Source: Nocardioides sp. IC4_145 (lineage in GTDB: Bacteria > Actinomycetota > Actinomycetes > Propionibacteriales > Nocardioidaceae). From it: DNA of 57,551 bases. This document shows positions 49,366-57,551 of this stretch, piece by piece. Below the pieces are notes generated by a model. The model was not told where the DNA came from. It made no database searches and saw nothing but the letters and a program-made list of their open reading frames with translations. Positions within the stretch are counted from its first letter, which is position 1, and each line of letters opens with the position of its first letter. The position numbers were made by a program, and so were the translations under genes. The stretch is from positions 1-57,551 of the forward strand of contig NZ_JAANMS010000031.1 in assembly GCF_011250565.1 (NCBI RefSeq), given 5' to 3'.

Positions 49366-50526
49366 ATGACCGCCACCCAGCACGCTGCTCCCGACACCGC
49401 CGCCACGACCGACGCCCCGGAGAGCACGGCGAGCATCTTCGGCCGGCTCACCCCCGAGCAGCTCGAGTCGTTCGGCGAGGAGATGGACGCCATCCGCCAG
49501 CGCGTCCTCGCCGACCTCGGCGAGGCCGACGCGACGTACATCCGCAACGTCGTGAAGGCCCAGCGCGCCTTCGAGATCGCCGGCCGCGCGCTGTTCTACC
49601 TGCCGCCGGCCTGGCCGCTCGCCGTCGCCTCGCTCAGCGTGTCGAAGATCCTCGACAACATGGAGATCGGGCACAACGTCATGCACGGCCAGTACGACTG
49701 GATGGGCGACCCCGGCCTCAGCTCGCGGATGTACGAGTGGGACAACGTGTGCCCCAGCGAGCAGTGGAAGTACAGCCACAACTACATCCACCACACCTAC
49801 ACCAACATCCTCGGCAAGGACCGCGACATCGGCTACGGCATCCTGCGGATGGACGAGGACCAGCCGTGGCACCCCTACTACCTCGGCAACCCGCTGTACG
49901 CGTTCCTGCTGATGGTGTTCTTCGAGTGGGGCGTCGCGATGCACGACCTCGAGGTCGAGAACCTGGTCGCCGGCAAGCGCAGGATCGAGGACAACAAGGC
50001 CCTGCACGCCGGCATCATGCGCAAGGTCAAGCGCCAGGCCGTCAAGGACTACCTGCTGTTCCCGGCGCTGACCGGCCCGCTGTTCCCGCTCACCTTCGCC
50101 GGCAACGCCACCGCCAACCTGGTGCGCAACGTGTGGGCGTTCAACATCATCTTCTGCGGCCACTTCCCGGCCGGCGTCGCGACCTTCTCCCAGGAGGAGT
50201 GCGAGGACGAGAGCCGCGGCCAGTGGTACTTCCGCCAGCTCCTCGGCTCCGCCAACATCACCGGCGGCAAGCTCTTCCACCTGATGACCGGCAACCTCAG
50301 CCACCAGATCGAGCACCACCTCTTCCCCGACCTGCCGGCCCGCCGCTACCCGGAGGTCGCCGAGGAGGTCCGCGACATCTGCGAGCGCTACGAGCTGCCG
50401 TACAACACCGGTCCGCTCGGCAAGCAGCTGTTCAGCGTCGCAAGGAAGATCTGCCGGTTCGCGCTGCCGGACCGCAAGCGCGAGGACGCGGTCGCGCCGG
50501 AGTCCGAGACCACCTTGGCCGCCTGA
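49366..50526 (+). CDS. desA3: Membrane acyl-CoA/fatty acid desaturase (DesA3-like)
   Basis: A 386-residue membrane desaturase. Three His boxes are visible: HNVMHG, HNYIHH and HQIEHH. Two hydrophobic stretches surround ALFYLPPAWPLAVASLS and FPLTFAGNATANLV. The Rv3229c (DesA3) family introduces a delta-9 double bond into stearoyl-CoA. It is paired with its reductase and probably controlled by the divergent TetR protein. ATG 49366 has GAGAGGA upstream. Confidence 0.92.
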   Translation: MTATQHAAPDTAATTDAPESTASIFGRLTPEQLESFGEEMDAIRQRVLADLGEADATYIRNVVKAQRAFEIAGRALFYLPPAWPLAVASLSVSKILDNMEIGHNVMHGQYDWMGDPGLSSRMYEWDNVCPSEQWKYSHNYIHHTYTNILGKDRDIGYGILRMDEDQPWHPYYLGNPLYAFLLMVFFEWGVAMHDLEVENLVAGKRRIEDNKALHAGIMRKVKRQAVKDYLLFPALTGPLFPLTFAGNATANLVRNVWAFNIIFCGHFPAGVATFSQEECEDESRGQWYFRQLLGSANITGGKLFHLMTGNLSHQIEHHLFPDLPARRYPEVAEEVRDICERYELPYNTGPLGKQLFSVARKICRFALPDRKREDAVAPESETTLAA

Positions 50527-50549
50527 GGCGCCCGGGACACACTGGACCC

Positions 50550-50777
50550 ATGACCGACCACCTCAGCAAGGCCGAGATCCGCAAGGACGCCGTGCAGGGT
50601 GCGGTCGAGGCGACCGCGACCGCCGTGGGCGAGGTCGCCACGATCCTCACCCGCGCGGTCCGCGACGTCGCCGGCGCCCTCGGCGGCCTGGCCACCGAGG
50701 TCTTCGAGCTGCGTGACGCGGCCCGCCGCGCCACCCTCGAGTCCGCCGACGACCGACCCGGCCTGCCCGAGGCCTGA
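50550..50777 (+). CDS. Small helical protein, unknown
   Basis: A 75-residue protein starting MTDHLSKAEIRKDAVQGAVE, predicted to be mostly one or two amphipathic helices with an acidic C-terminus (ESADDRPGLPEA). I recognise no family. ATG 50550 is 23 bases after the desaturase stop, so it may be the last gene of that operon. The structured repeat begins 25 bases downstream. Confidence 0.6.
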   Translation: MTDHLSKAEIRKDAVQGAVEATATAVGEVATILTRAVRDVAGALGGLATEVFELRDAARRATLESADDRPGLPEA

Positions 50778-50801
50778 GCCGTCGCGGCCGGGGGCGTCCG
50801 G

Positions 50802-50891
50802 CGGTTCATCAAGGTATGCAGGGAAACCATCACTCCCCACGGTGAGCTCACCTGGGGGAGTGACGGCTCGGCTGCATACCTTGATGAACCG
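50802..50891. repeat. Structured palindromic repeat, copy 2
   Basis: The outer stem has 20 perfect pairs (50802-50821 with 50872-50891). Inside are TCACTCCCC (50830-50838) and GGGGAGTGA (50855-50863), and a GGTGAGCTCACC centre. It shares sequence and architecture with 20680-20767. It again lies between convergent genes. Confidence 0.88.
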
Positions 50892-50941
50892 ACGCTGCCC
50901 GGACGGACCGGCCCGGACGAGGACCGGCCGGGCCGGGAGGC

Positions 50942-51595
50942 TCAGCCGAAGGACATCCGGAAGTCGCGCATGCGGAAGGACGCGATGGCGCGGCGGCCGG
51001 CGAGCCAGCCGAGGGGGCCGTCGGGGTCGAACTCCCAGGCGCCCCAGCACGGCATCGCCTTCGCGCTGCCCTGCAGGGTCGCGCGGCGCTCCTCGCCGTC
51101 GGTGTCGGCGATGCCCGGCTGCCACGTCTGGCCCTTGAACGGGACCCGCGGCACGAGCCTTGCCGCGTCGGTGAAGCGCGCGCTGGCGACCGGGCGACGG
51201 TCGAGCGTCGCGCTCCACTCGGTGCGGGCGAACGGCCCGCGGTACTCCGACTCCAGCCGGAAGTCGCACAGCCCCTTCGGGATCGCCCACAGCTCACGGC
51301 CGCCGGCGACCGACGCGGGGGAGTCGACCCAGATGTCGGTGATGCTGACCCGGCGACCCCTCGAGCCCGGCGCCTTCACGGGGCGGGCGACGAGCAGCTC
51401 GGAGTAGGTAAGGGGGCTCGGCTCCTCGTAGGACACGAACGCCGCGCCGTACACCCCGGCCGGCCGCAGGTCGTCGACCTTGGTCGGCACGCGGAACAGC
51501 GAGAGGAACAGCGACCCCGTCATCTGCCACGGCGCCGCCGGGTACGCCGGGGTCTCGGCCGGGGCCGAGGGGACGGGGGAGGAGGTCTCGGTCAC
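50942..51595 (-). CDS. Acetoacetate decarboxylase-family protein
   Basis: A 217-residue acetoacetate decarboxylase-fold protein (PF06314-like). ELWAIPKGLCDF carries a Lys at the position of the Schiff-base Lys of true decarboxylases (IPK rather than EPK). VYGAAFVSYEE, YSELLVARPV and MPCWGAWEFDPDGPLG are other conserved elements. Members with this layout may be enzymes or ligand-binding proteins. ATG 51595. Confidence 0.72.
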   Translation of the reverse strand: MTETSSPVPSAPAETPAYPAAPWQMTGSLFLSLFRVPTKVDDLRPAGVYGAAFVSYEEPSPLTYSELLVARPVKAPGSRGRRVSITDIWVDSPASVAGGRELWAIPKGLCDFRLESEYRGPFARTEWSATLDRRPVASARFTDAARLVPRVPFKGQTWQPGIADTDGEERRATLQGSAKAMPCWGAWEFDPDGPLGWLAGRRAIASFRMRDFRMSFG

Positions 51596-51610
51596 CCGCT
51601 GATCATCCCC

Positions 51611-51787
51611 TCAGTCCTCGGGGTCGTCCAGCCTCGCGAGCCACGTGGCGAGACGCTCCACGGCGGTCTCGAACTCCGGGTGGGTGTCGGTGAACGCCTG
51701 CAGCTGCTCGGCGAGCCACGCGAACGTGACCTCCTCGTCGCCGCGGCGCCGCTCGAGCTCCTCGATGCCTCGGTCGGTGAAGTACAT
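51611..51787 (-). CDS. DUF6104 family small protein
   Basis: A 58-residue acidic protein starting MYFTDRGIEELERRRGDEE. It matches the small actinobacterial DUF6104 family, which is often beside kgd, as here. The function is unknown. ATG 51787 has GGAGG eight bases upstream on the minus strand. It is 128 bases downstream of kgd, with a REP-like element between. Confidence 0.75.
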   Translation of the reverse strand: MYFTDRGIEELERRRGDEEVTFAWLAEQLQAFTDTHPEFETAVERLATWLARLDDPED

Positions 51788-51818
51788 GGCTACCTCCAGG
51801 CCCTGCCTAGCCTCACTG

Positions 51819-51873
51819 GGTCTCGACACGCGGTTCACGGCTTCGCAGGCTCAGCCGTGACGCTTGCTCGACC
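51819..51873. repeat. REP-like palindromic element
   Basis: GGTCTCGACACG at 51819-51830 and CTTGCTCGACC at 51863-51873 flank an inner hairpin (CACGGCT with AGCCGTG). The ends resemble the element at 57495-57530, reversed. It lies between kgd and the DUF6104 gene. Confidence 0.55.
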
Positions 51874-51915
51874 TGCCTGACGACGGACCCGTCCTCGTTC
51901 CTCGGACGGTTCCTG

Positions 51916-54900
51916 TCAGGCAAACGCCTGCGCCAGCAGCTCCTTCTGCTCGGCCTGGTGCCGCTTGACGGTGCCGACGGCGGGCGACGAGGAGGCGGGC
52001 CGGGTCACCGGCACGACCTTTGCGTCGACCTCGGGCCACACGTTGAGCTGGTAGTGCGGCCACGGGCCCATGTTGCGCGGCTCGTCCTGCACCCAGCGGA
52101 CCTCCTTGAGGTGCGGGTACCGCGCGATCTCGGCCTTGATGTCGTCGATCGGGCGCGGGTAGAGCTGCTCCACGCGACCGATGGCGAACCGCTCGGCCTG
52201 CTCCTGCTTGCCCCGCTCGACCATGAGGTCCCAGGTCACGCGGCCCGAGCACAGCAGCAGCGTGTCGACCTTCTCCGGGTCGGCCGCGGCGTCGCCGACG
52301 AACGGCCGGAACGTGCCCTCGGTGAACTCCGCCGGCTGCGAGGCCGCCTCCTTGCGCTTGAGCATCGACTTCGGCGTGAAGACGATGAGCGGGCGGTGCC
52401 GCTCGCCCAGCGAGTGCTGGCGCAGGAGGTGGAAGTACGACGCAGGGCTGCTCGGCTGCGCGACGACGAATGCCTCGTCGGCGGCCATCGTCAGGAACCG
52501 CTCGATCCGGGCGGAGGAGTGGTCCGCGCCCTGGCCCTCGTAGCCGTGCGGCAGCAGCAGCACGACACCCGACTGCTGGTTCCACTTGCTCTCACCGGCG
52601 GTGATGAACTCGTCGATGACGATCTGCGCGCCGTTGACGAAGTCGCCGAACTGCGCCTCCCACAGCACCAGCGCCTCGGGGCGGGCCACCGAGTAGCCGT
52701 ACTCGAAGCCGAGCGCGGCGTACTCCGAGAGCAGCGAGTCGTAGACGTGGAACTTCGCCTGGTCCTCGGTGAGCGAGCTCAGCGGGGTCCACTCGTCGGC
52801 GTTGGTGCGGTCGATGATCGTCGCGAAGCGCTGCACGAACGTGCCGCGGCGCGAGTCCTGGCCGGCCAGGCGGACCGGGCGACCATCCATCAGCAGGGAG
52901 CCGAAGGCGAGGATCTCGCCGGTGCCCCAGTCGATCGGGCCGTCAGTGATCGCCTGCGCCCGGCGCTGCAGCTGCGGCATCACCTTCGGGTGGACGGTGA
53001 AGCCCTCCGGCGGGGTGGTGTAGGCGTCGGAGATCCGCTTGAGGACCTCCGGGGAGATCGCGGTGCTCGCCTCGCCGGCCGGCTTGTCCGGGTAGTCCGG
53101 CACGGTCGTCCACTCCGACGGCTGCGTGCTGGCCTCGCGGACCTCGGTGAAGACCCGCTCCAGCTGCTGCTGGTAGTCGCGCAGGACCTGCTCGGCCTCC
53201 TCGATCGTGATGTCGCCACGTCCGATGAGGGACTCGGTGTAGAGCTTGCGCACCGAGCGCTTCTGCTCGATGAGGTCGTACATGAGGGGCTGGGTGTACG
53301 ACGGGTCGTCGCCCTCGTTGTGGCCGCGCCGGCGGTAGCAGACGAGGTCGATGACGACGTCCTTGTTGAACGCCTGGCGGTACTCGAAGGCGAGCCGCGC
53401 GACCCGGATGCACGCCTCGGGGTCGTCACCGTTGACGTGGAAGATCGGCGCCTGGACCATGCGCGCGACGTCGGTGGCGTACAGCGAGGACCGCGAGGAG
53501 CCCGGCGAGGTCGTGAAGCCGACCTGGTTGTTGACGATCACGTGGATCGTGCCGCCGGTGCGGTAGCCGCGCAGCTGGGAGAGGTTGAGCGTCTCGGCCA
53601 CGACGCCCTGGCCCGCGAACGCCGCGTCGCCGTGGACGAGCAGCGGCAGCACGGGGTACTCCGGGCCGCGGTCGAGCACGTCCTGCTTGGCGCGCGCGAT
53701 GCCCTCGAGCACGGGGTCGACCGCCTCGAGGTGCGAGGGGTTCGCCGCCACGGACACGTTGATCTTGTGGCCCGAGCCGGCCTCGAACTCGCCCTCGGCG
53801 CCGAGGTGGTACTTCACGTCGCCGGAGCCCTGGACCGTGCGCGGGTCGATGTTGCCCTCGAACTCCCGGAAGATCTGGGAGTACTTCTTGCCCACGATGT
53901 TGGCCAGCACGTTGAGGCGACCGCGGTGGGCCATGCCGATGGTGACCTCGTCGAGGTCGGCCTGCGCGGCCGCCTCGCAGATCTCGTCGATGACCGGGAT
54001 CGTGGTCTCGCCACCCTCGAGGGAGAAGCGCTTCTGGCCGACGAACTTGGTCTGCAGGAACGTCTCGAACGCCTCGGCCTGGTTGAGCTTCAGCAGGATC
54101 CGCAGCTGCTCCTCGCGCGGCGGCTTCTGGTGCGGCTGCTCGACGCGCTCCTGGATCCACTGCCGCTGCTCGGGGTCCATGATGTGCATGTACTCGATGC
54201 CGGTCGTGCGGCAGTAGGAGTCACGCAGCGTGCCGAGGATGTGGCGCAGCTTCATGAAGCGCCGGCCCTCGCCACCGAAGGAGCCGGTGGGGAACTCGCG
54301 GTCGAGGTCCCACAGCGTCAGGCCGTGGGACTCGATGCGCAGGTCGGGGTGGCTGCGCTGGCGGTACTCCAGGGGATCGGTGTCGGCCATCAGGTGGCCG
54401 CGCACGCGGTAGGCGTGGATCAGCTCGAGGATCCGGGCCTGCTTGTCGATCTCGTCGTCGTGGGAGGCCGAGACGTCGGCGTTCCAGCGGATCGGCTCGT
54501 AGGGGATGCGCAGCGAGCGGAAGATCTCGTCGTAGAAGCCGTCCTGGCCGAGGAGGTACTTCGCGACCTGGCCGAGGAACTCGCCCGACTGCGCGCCCTG
54601 GATGACGCGGTGGTCGTAGGTCGAGGTCATCGTCAGGATGCGGGAGATCGCGTTGCGCGCGATCGTCTCCTCAGAGGCGCCCTGGAACTCCGGCGGGTAG
54701 TCCATCGAGCCGACGCCGATGATCGCCGCCTGGCCCTTCATCAGGCGCGGGACCGAGTTGTTGGTGCCCAGGCCGCCGACGTTGGTGAGGCTGACCGTCG
54801 TGCCGGAGTAGTCCTCCATCGTCAGCTTGTTGTTCTTCGCCTTGCGGACGATGTCCTCGTAGGCGGTCCAGAACTGCGCGAAGTCCATCGACTCGCAGGC

Positions 54901-55698
54901 CTTGATCGACGGCGCGACCAGCTGGCGGGTGCCGTCCGCCTTGACCTGGTCGATCGCGAGACCGAGGTTGATGTGCGCCGGCGTCACCATGGTCGGCTTG
55001 CCGTCGATCTCGTCGTAGGTGTTGTTCATCGCCGGCTGCGCCTTGATCGCCTTGACGATCGCGTAGCCGATGAGGTGGGTGAACGACACCTTGCCGCCGC
55101 GCGCGCGCTCGAGGTGGCCGTTGATGACGATCCGGTTGTCCCACAGCAGCTTGACCGGGATGTTGCGCACCGAGGTCGCCGTCGGGACCGACAGCGAGAT
55201 GTCCATGTTCTTCGCCGTGGCGCCCGCGATGCCGCGGAGCACGGTGTACGACGGCTCGTCGCTCGCCTGGGCGGGCTCGGCGGGGCGCTTCTCCTTGGGC
55301 TCGGGGGAGGAAGTGCCCTTGGCCGGCTCGGCGGCCTTGCTCTCCGGCCGCGGCGTCGCCTTCGGCTCGGTCTTCTTCTCGGCCTCCTGCTGGGGAGCCT
55401 GCTTCGCAGCCGGCTTCGGCTCGGCGGCCTGCTTCGGGACCTCCTGCTTCGGGGCCTCCTGCTTCGGCTGAGCCTCGGTCTTCACCGGCGCGCCGTTCGA
55501 GGAGCCGTTGCTCGACCCGTTCGATCCGTCGCCACCGCCGTTGCGGAAGTACTCCACCCACCGCGGGTCCACGCTCGCGGGGTCCTTCTCGTACTGCTCG
55601 TGCATCGCCTCGACGAGCCACTCGTTGGCTCCGAAGTCAGCGGGTGGTTCCGAGCCGGTGGAACGTTCGGAGGACTGGTTGCCAGAGGACTGCGGCAC
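51916..55698 (-). CDS. kgd: Multifunctional 2-oxoglutarate decarboxylase/dehydrogenase Kgd
   Basis: A 1260-residue actinobacterial chimera. A short N-terminal segment ([16 protein letters not shown]) is followed by a Lys/Glu/Ala/Pro-rich linker (residues about 50-140), an E2-like acyltransferase domain with [15 protein letters not shown], and the E1 thiamine domain with [33 protein letters not shown] and VNNQVGFTT. It runs the 2-oxoglutarate step of the TCA cycle and yields succinyl-CoA or succinic semialdehyde. GTG 55698 is preferred; an in-frame TTG at 55719 is a weaker choice. Confidence 0.95.
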   Translation of the reverse strand: MPQSSGNQSSERSTGSEPPADFGANEWLVEAMHEQYEKDPASVDPRWVEYFRNGGGDGSNGSSNGSSNGAPVKTEAQPKQEAPKQEVPKQAAEPKPAAKQAPQQEAEKKTEPKATPRPESKAAEPAKGTSSPEPKEKRPAEPAQASDEPSYTVLRGIAGATAKNMDISLSVPTATSVRNIPVKLLWDNRIVINGHLERARGGKVSFTHLIGYAIVKAIKAQPAMNNTYDEIDGKPTMVTPAHINLGLAIDQVKADGTRQLVAPSIKACESMDFAQFWTAYEDIVRKAKNNKLTMEDYSGTTVSLTNVGGLGTNNSVPRLMKGQAAIIGVGSMDYPPEFQGASEETIARNAISRILTMTSTYDHRVIQGAQSGEFLGQVAKYLLGQDGFYDEIFRSLRIPYEPIRWNADVSASHDDEIDKQARILELIHAYRVRGHLMADTDPLEYRQRSHPDLRIESHGLTLWDLDREFPTGSFGGEGRRFMKLRHILGTLRDSYCRTTGIEYMHIMDPEQRQWIQERVEQPHQKPPREEQLRILLKLNQAEAFETFLQTKFVGQKRFSLEGGETTIPVIDEICEAAAQADLDEVTIGMAHRGRLNVLANIVGKKYSQIFREFEGNIDPRTVQGSGDVKYHLGAEGEFEAGSGHKINVSVAANPSHLEAVDPVLEGIARAKQDVLDRGPEYPVLPLLVHGDAAFAGQGVVAETLNLSQLRGYRTGGTIHVIVNNQVGFTTSPGSSRSSLYATDVARMVQAPIFHVNGDDPEACIRVARLAFEYRQAFNKDVVIDLVCYRRRGHNEGDDPSYTQPLMYDLIEQKRSVRKLYTESLIGRGDITIEEAEQVLRDYQQQLERVFTEVREASTQPSEWTTVPDYPDKPAGEASTAISPEVLKRISDAYTTPPEGFTVHPKVMPQLQRRAQAITDGPIDWGTGEILAFGSLLMDGRPVRLAGQDSRRGTFVQRFATIIDRTNADEWTPLSSLTEDQAKFHVYDSLLSEYAALGFEYGYSVARPEALVLWEAQFGDFVNGAQIVIDEFITAGESKWNQQSGVVLLLPHGYEGQGADHSSARIERFLTMAADEAFVVAQPSSPASYFHLLRQHSLGERHRPLIVFTPKSMLKRKEAASQPAEFTEGTFRPFVGDAAADPEKVDTLLLCSGRVTWDLMVERGKQEQAERFAIGRVEQLYPRPIDDIKAEIARYPHLKEVRWVQDEPRNMGPWPHYQLNVWPEVDAKVVPVTRPASSSPAVGTVKRHQAEQKELLAQAFA

Positions 55699-55909
55699 GA
55701 CTTGCTTCGCCTCTTCCAAAGTGAGCGCGCGGGGGTGGGGTGTCGGGAGCCAAGGCTAGTCCCCCACCGAAGCAAATGCGCCGGTCAGGGTCGCCTGTGA
55801 TGCAGGGTATGACCGGATCCACACCACCGCCGGTTGCAAGCCGGGGCGGAAGCCGGGTGAACATGGGCCGGACCGACTGACTTACAACACTTCAGGGAGC
55901 GGACCAGCG

Positions 55910-56548
55910 ATGTCCCCCACCCCCCGCGACCGGGCGGAACGCCGCCCCGGCCGGCGGCTCCCGGCCGTCGCGACGCTCGCGCTGGCCCTGGCGATGACCC
56001 TCGGTCTCGCGGCCTGCTCCGACGACGCCGAGCCGGCGGCGGAGCACCGTCCTGCCGGCCACCGCGAGGCTGCGGTCGTCCGGTCGGCCGAGACGACGGT
56101 GCCGACGTCGGTAACGATCGGCGAGGTGACCGGCCGGCTGCCCGCGGACCGGCGCAAGCAGCTCAAGCGGGCGGTCGGTCGAGTCGTGGACGGGTGGCTG
56201 GACGCGGCGTACGTCGGCGGCGACTTCCCGCGCTCCGGCGGGTTCCGCCAGGCGTTCCCGGGCTTCAGCAGCGGGGCGAAGGACGAGGCCCGCCGCGACC
56301 TGCGCCTGATGACCAACGTCGCCCTCGCCGGCCGCATCAGCGCCGTCGACGTGCGCCGCCGCGAGCTCCGGCTCGACGTGCTCGCCGTCCGCGGCCGCCC
56401 GGTCGCCGTGACCGGTCGGGTGCTGCTGGTCTTCGACACCCGCGGCAGGGTCGAGCGCCGCGACCGGGTGCAGGGCCGGCTCTACCTGACCTGGCGCAAC
56501 GGCGGTTGGCAGGTCTTCGGCTACGACGTCTCCCGGGGGAGGTCCTGA
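55910..56548 (+). CDS. Lipoprotein, unknown function
   Basis: A 212-residue lipoprotein. A basic N-terminus (RRPGRRLP) precedes a hydrophobic stretch and the lipobox LAAC at about residue 36, the signal peptidase II site. The mature part has a conserved-looking beta-rich region (LRLDVLAVRGRPVAVTGRVLLVFD, YLTWRNGGWQVFGYDV). I do not recognise a family; the last part resembles small lipoprotein partners encoded with LCP proteins. The stop overlaps the LCP ATG (TGATG). ATG 55910 is divergent from kgd. Confidence 0.8.
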   Translation: MSPTPRDRAERRPGRRLPAVATLALALAMTLGLAACSDDAEPAAEHRPAGHREAAVVRSAETTVPTSVTIGEVTGRLPADRRKQLKRAVGRVVDGWLDAAYVGGDFPRSGGFRQAFPGFSSGAKDEARRDLRLMTNVALAGRISAVDVRRRELRLDVLAVRGRPVAVTGRVLLVFDTRGRVERRDRVQGRLYLTWRNGGWQVFGYDVSRGRS

Positions 56549-57468
56549 TGTCCGCTCCGTTCCGGAGGTTCCGGCACACGCTGCGCACCGGTGCGCTCGG
56601 TCTCGTGCTCGCCGCCGCGGCGCTCGTCGTGCCCGACGCGGCCGTCCACCGCACCGACGTCGCGCTGGTCAAGGTCGAGCGCGCCGACGGCGTCGCGGTC
56701 CGCGACCAGGACGTCATCTGGGTGCTCGCCGTGGGGTCGGACGCGCGCCCGGGCCAGCCGATGCTGCGCTCGCGCGGCGACGCGATCCAGCTGGTCGGCC
56801 TCAACACCCGCACCGGCTCGGCCGTCGCGATCGGCGTGCCCCGCGACTCCTGGGTGCCGATCCCCGGCCACGGCCACGGCCGGGTCAACTCGGCGCTGAC
56901 GTACGGCGGTCCCGCCCTGATGGGCCGCACGGTCGGCGACCTCGTGGGGGTGCAGCCGGAGTACGTCTTCGTCACCCGCTTCCCGTTCTTCGAGGACATG
57001 GTCGACGACATCGGTGGCATCCACGTCCGCAACCCGCGCCGCTTCTCCGACGACGACCTCAAGCCGCTCGGCTTCGCGCCCGGCCGGATCAGGCTCGACG
57101 GGTACGGCGCCATGGCGTTCGCCCGCATCCGCAAGACGCTCGCCGGTGGTGACTTCGACCGGTCCGCCAACCAGCAACGCGTCCTGCGGGGCATCCAGCA
57201 GGCGGTCCGCGCCCGGGCCGACGAGCCCGGCTTCGTGGAGCGCGGCGTGCTCACCGTCATGCAGCACCTGCACACCGACCTGCCGCCCGGCGAGCTCTTC
57301 CGCTTCGCGCAGGCGCTCGCCCACGTCGACCCGGCGAAGGTGACGACCTGCGTGGTCGGCGGTTCCATCGGCAACGTCCGTGGCGCTTCCATCGTCCGCC
57401 CGAACGTCGCCCAGGCCCGTCGCTACGGCGCCGCCGCCCGCTCCGACGCCTCCCTCCGCCGCTGCTGA
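56548..57468 (+). CDS. LytR-CpsA-Psr (LCP) family protein
   Basis: A 306-residue LCP protein (PF03816). It has one N-terminal membrane helix, then the domain with VGSDARPGQ, RGDAIQLVGLNT, IGVPRDSWVP and NSALTYGG. FARIRKTLAGGDFDRSANQQRVL is the second conserved block. LCP enzymes transfer glycopolymers from lipid carriers to peptidoglycan outside the cell. ATG 56548 shares a base with the lipoprotein stop, so the two are likely one envelope unit. Confidence 0.9.
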   Translation: MSAPFRRFRHTLRTGALGLVLAAAALVVPDAAVHRTDVALVKVERADGVAVRDQDVIWVLAVGSDARPGQPMLRSRGDAIQLVGLNTRTGSAVAIGVPRDSWVPIPGHGHGRVNSALTYGGPALMGRTVGDLVGVQPEYVFVTRFPFFEDMVDDIGGIHVRNPRRFSDDDLKPLGFAPGRIRLDGYGAMAFARIRKTLAGGDFDRSANQQRVLRGIQQAVRARADEPGFVERGVLTVMQHLHTDLPPGELFRFAQALAHVDPAKVTTCVVGGSIGNVRGASIVRPNVAQARRYGAAARSDASLRRC

Positions 57469-57494
57469 GCCCACCCCCCGCGCCGCCCTCCGCT

Positions 57495-57530
57495 GGTTGA
57501 GCAGCGAGCGCCAGCGAGCGTGTCGAAACC
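57495..57530. repeat. REP-like element at window end
   Basis: GGTTGAGCAGCGAGCG (57495-57510) and GCGAGCGTGTCGAAACC (57514-57530) resemble the inverted ends of a REP-type element common in high-GC actinobacteria. GGTT pairs with AACC. It begins 26 bases after the LCP stop and may also end that transcript. Confidence 0.55.
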
Positions 57531-57551
57531 CCGGGACCCGACTGCGGCCTC

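Noticed and set aside
51958..55800. Plus-strand open frame of 1280 codons
   Set aside because: It is the antisense of kgd. It is Arg/Leu/Val/Asp-rich with no domain, as expected for the complement of a GC-rich gene; the kgd strand has all catalytic motifs.
1..57551. tRNA, rRNA, CRISPR, riboswitch or prophage genes
   Set aside because: I looked for cloverleaf ends, repeat-spacer arrays, known riboswitch cores, integrases and phage genes and found none that could be supported by eye.

Overview
The window is high-GC DNA from the chromosome of an actinobacterium, most likely Nocardioides or a close relative in the Propionibacteriales. The indicators are a sigR-rsrA pair, a WhiB1-type iron-sulfur regulator, the chimeric 2-oxoglutarate enzyme Kgd, nickel superoxide dismutase with its protease, a 24-residue bL37-like ribosomal protein, F420-type luciferase-like enzymes, many GTG starts and pervasive 4-bp gene overlaps. 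No rRNA, tRNA, CRISPR array, insertion sequence or phage gene was seen. Taxonomy is inferred from gene content only.

Left part (1-9.3 kb): a superinfection-immunity-like membrane protein, a decayed SDR pseudogene, and an operon with an unusual HdeD/DUF308-lipase fusion, a YdcF/DUF218 membrane protein and a VanZ-RDD gene that appears frame-broken. A four-gene minus-strand operon joined by 4-bp overlaps follows (two SDRs, an F420-type luciferase-like oxidoreductase and an APH-type kinase).

Accessory catabolic island (about 5.2-19 kb): TetR regulator, P450, aldehyde dehydrogenase, second TetR, two paired acyl-CoA dehydrogenases, acyl-CoA ligase and SDR. It looks like a route that hydroxylates a hydrophobic alcohol or terpenoid/steroid-like substrate, oxidises it to an acid, activates it with CoA and desaturates it. 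Two distinct palindromic operator types sit at its promoters, suggesting two regulons; the substrate cannot be read from the sequence.

Middle (19-29.5 kb): cysteine-rich copper-binding protein, Pro/Gly-rich anchored protein, secreted zinc metalloprotease, cytidylyltransferase-like enzyme, DUF445 and S4 proteins, FKBP isomerase, a MerR-DICT regulator with a CrtI/amine-oxidase-like flavoenzyme, CBS protein, HisN phosphatase and a DUF2231 protein.

Conserved core (29.5-50.5 kb): diiron protein, thioesterase, rsgA, aroA, SRAP peptidase, hydrolase, sigR-rsrA, bL37, a TPP-enzyme operon, pdtaS, whiB1, a SigB/F-type sigma factor with RsbW-like partner, sodN/sodX, malic enzyme, MDR and SDR genes, and a TetR gene divergent from a ferredoxin reductase-desaturase pair. 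The content parallels M. tuberculosis Rv3219-Rv3230c (whiB1, pdtaS, sigH-rshA, SRAP, aroA, rsgA, desA3, reductase), here with insertions. A sigma-R-type promoter sits ten bases before an upstream GTG of sigR.

Right end (50.5-57.6 kb): acetoacetate-decarboxylase-like protein, DUF6104 protein, kgd, a lipoprotein and an LCP-family cell-wall ligase. Three large palindromes (20.68, 35.77 and 50.80 kb) each sit between convergent genes; two are copies of one structured repeat.
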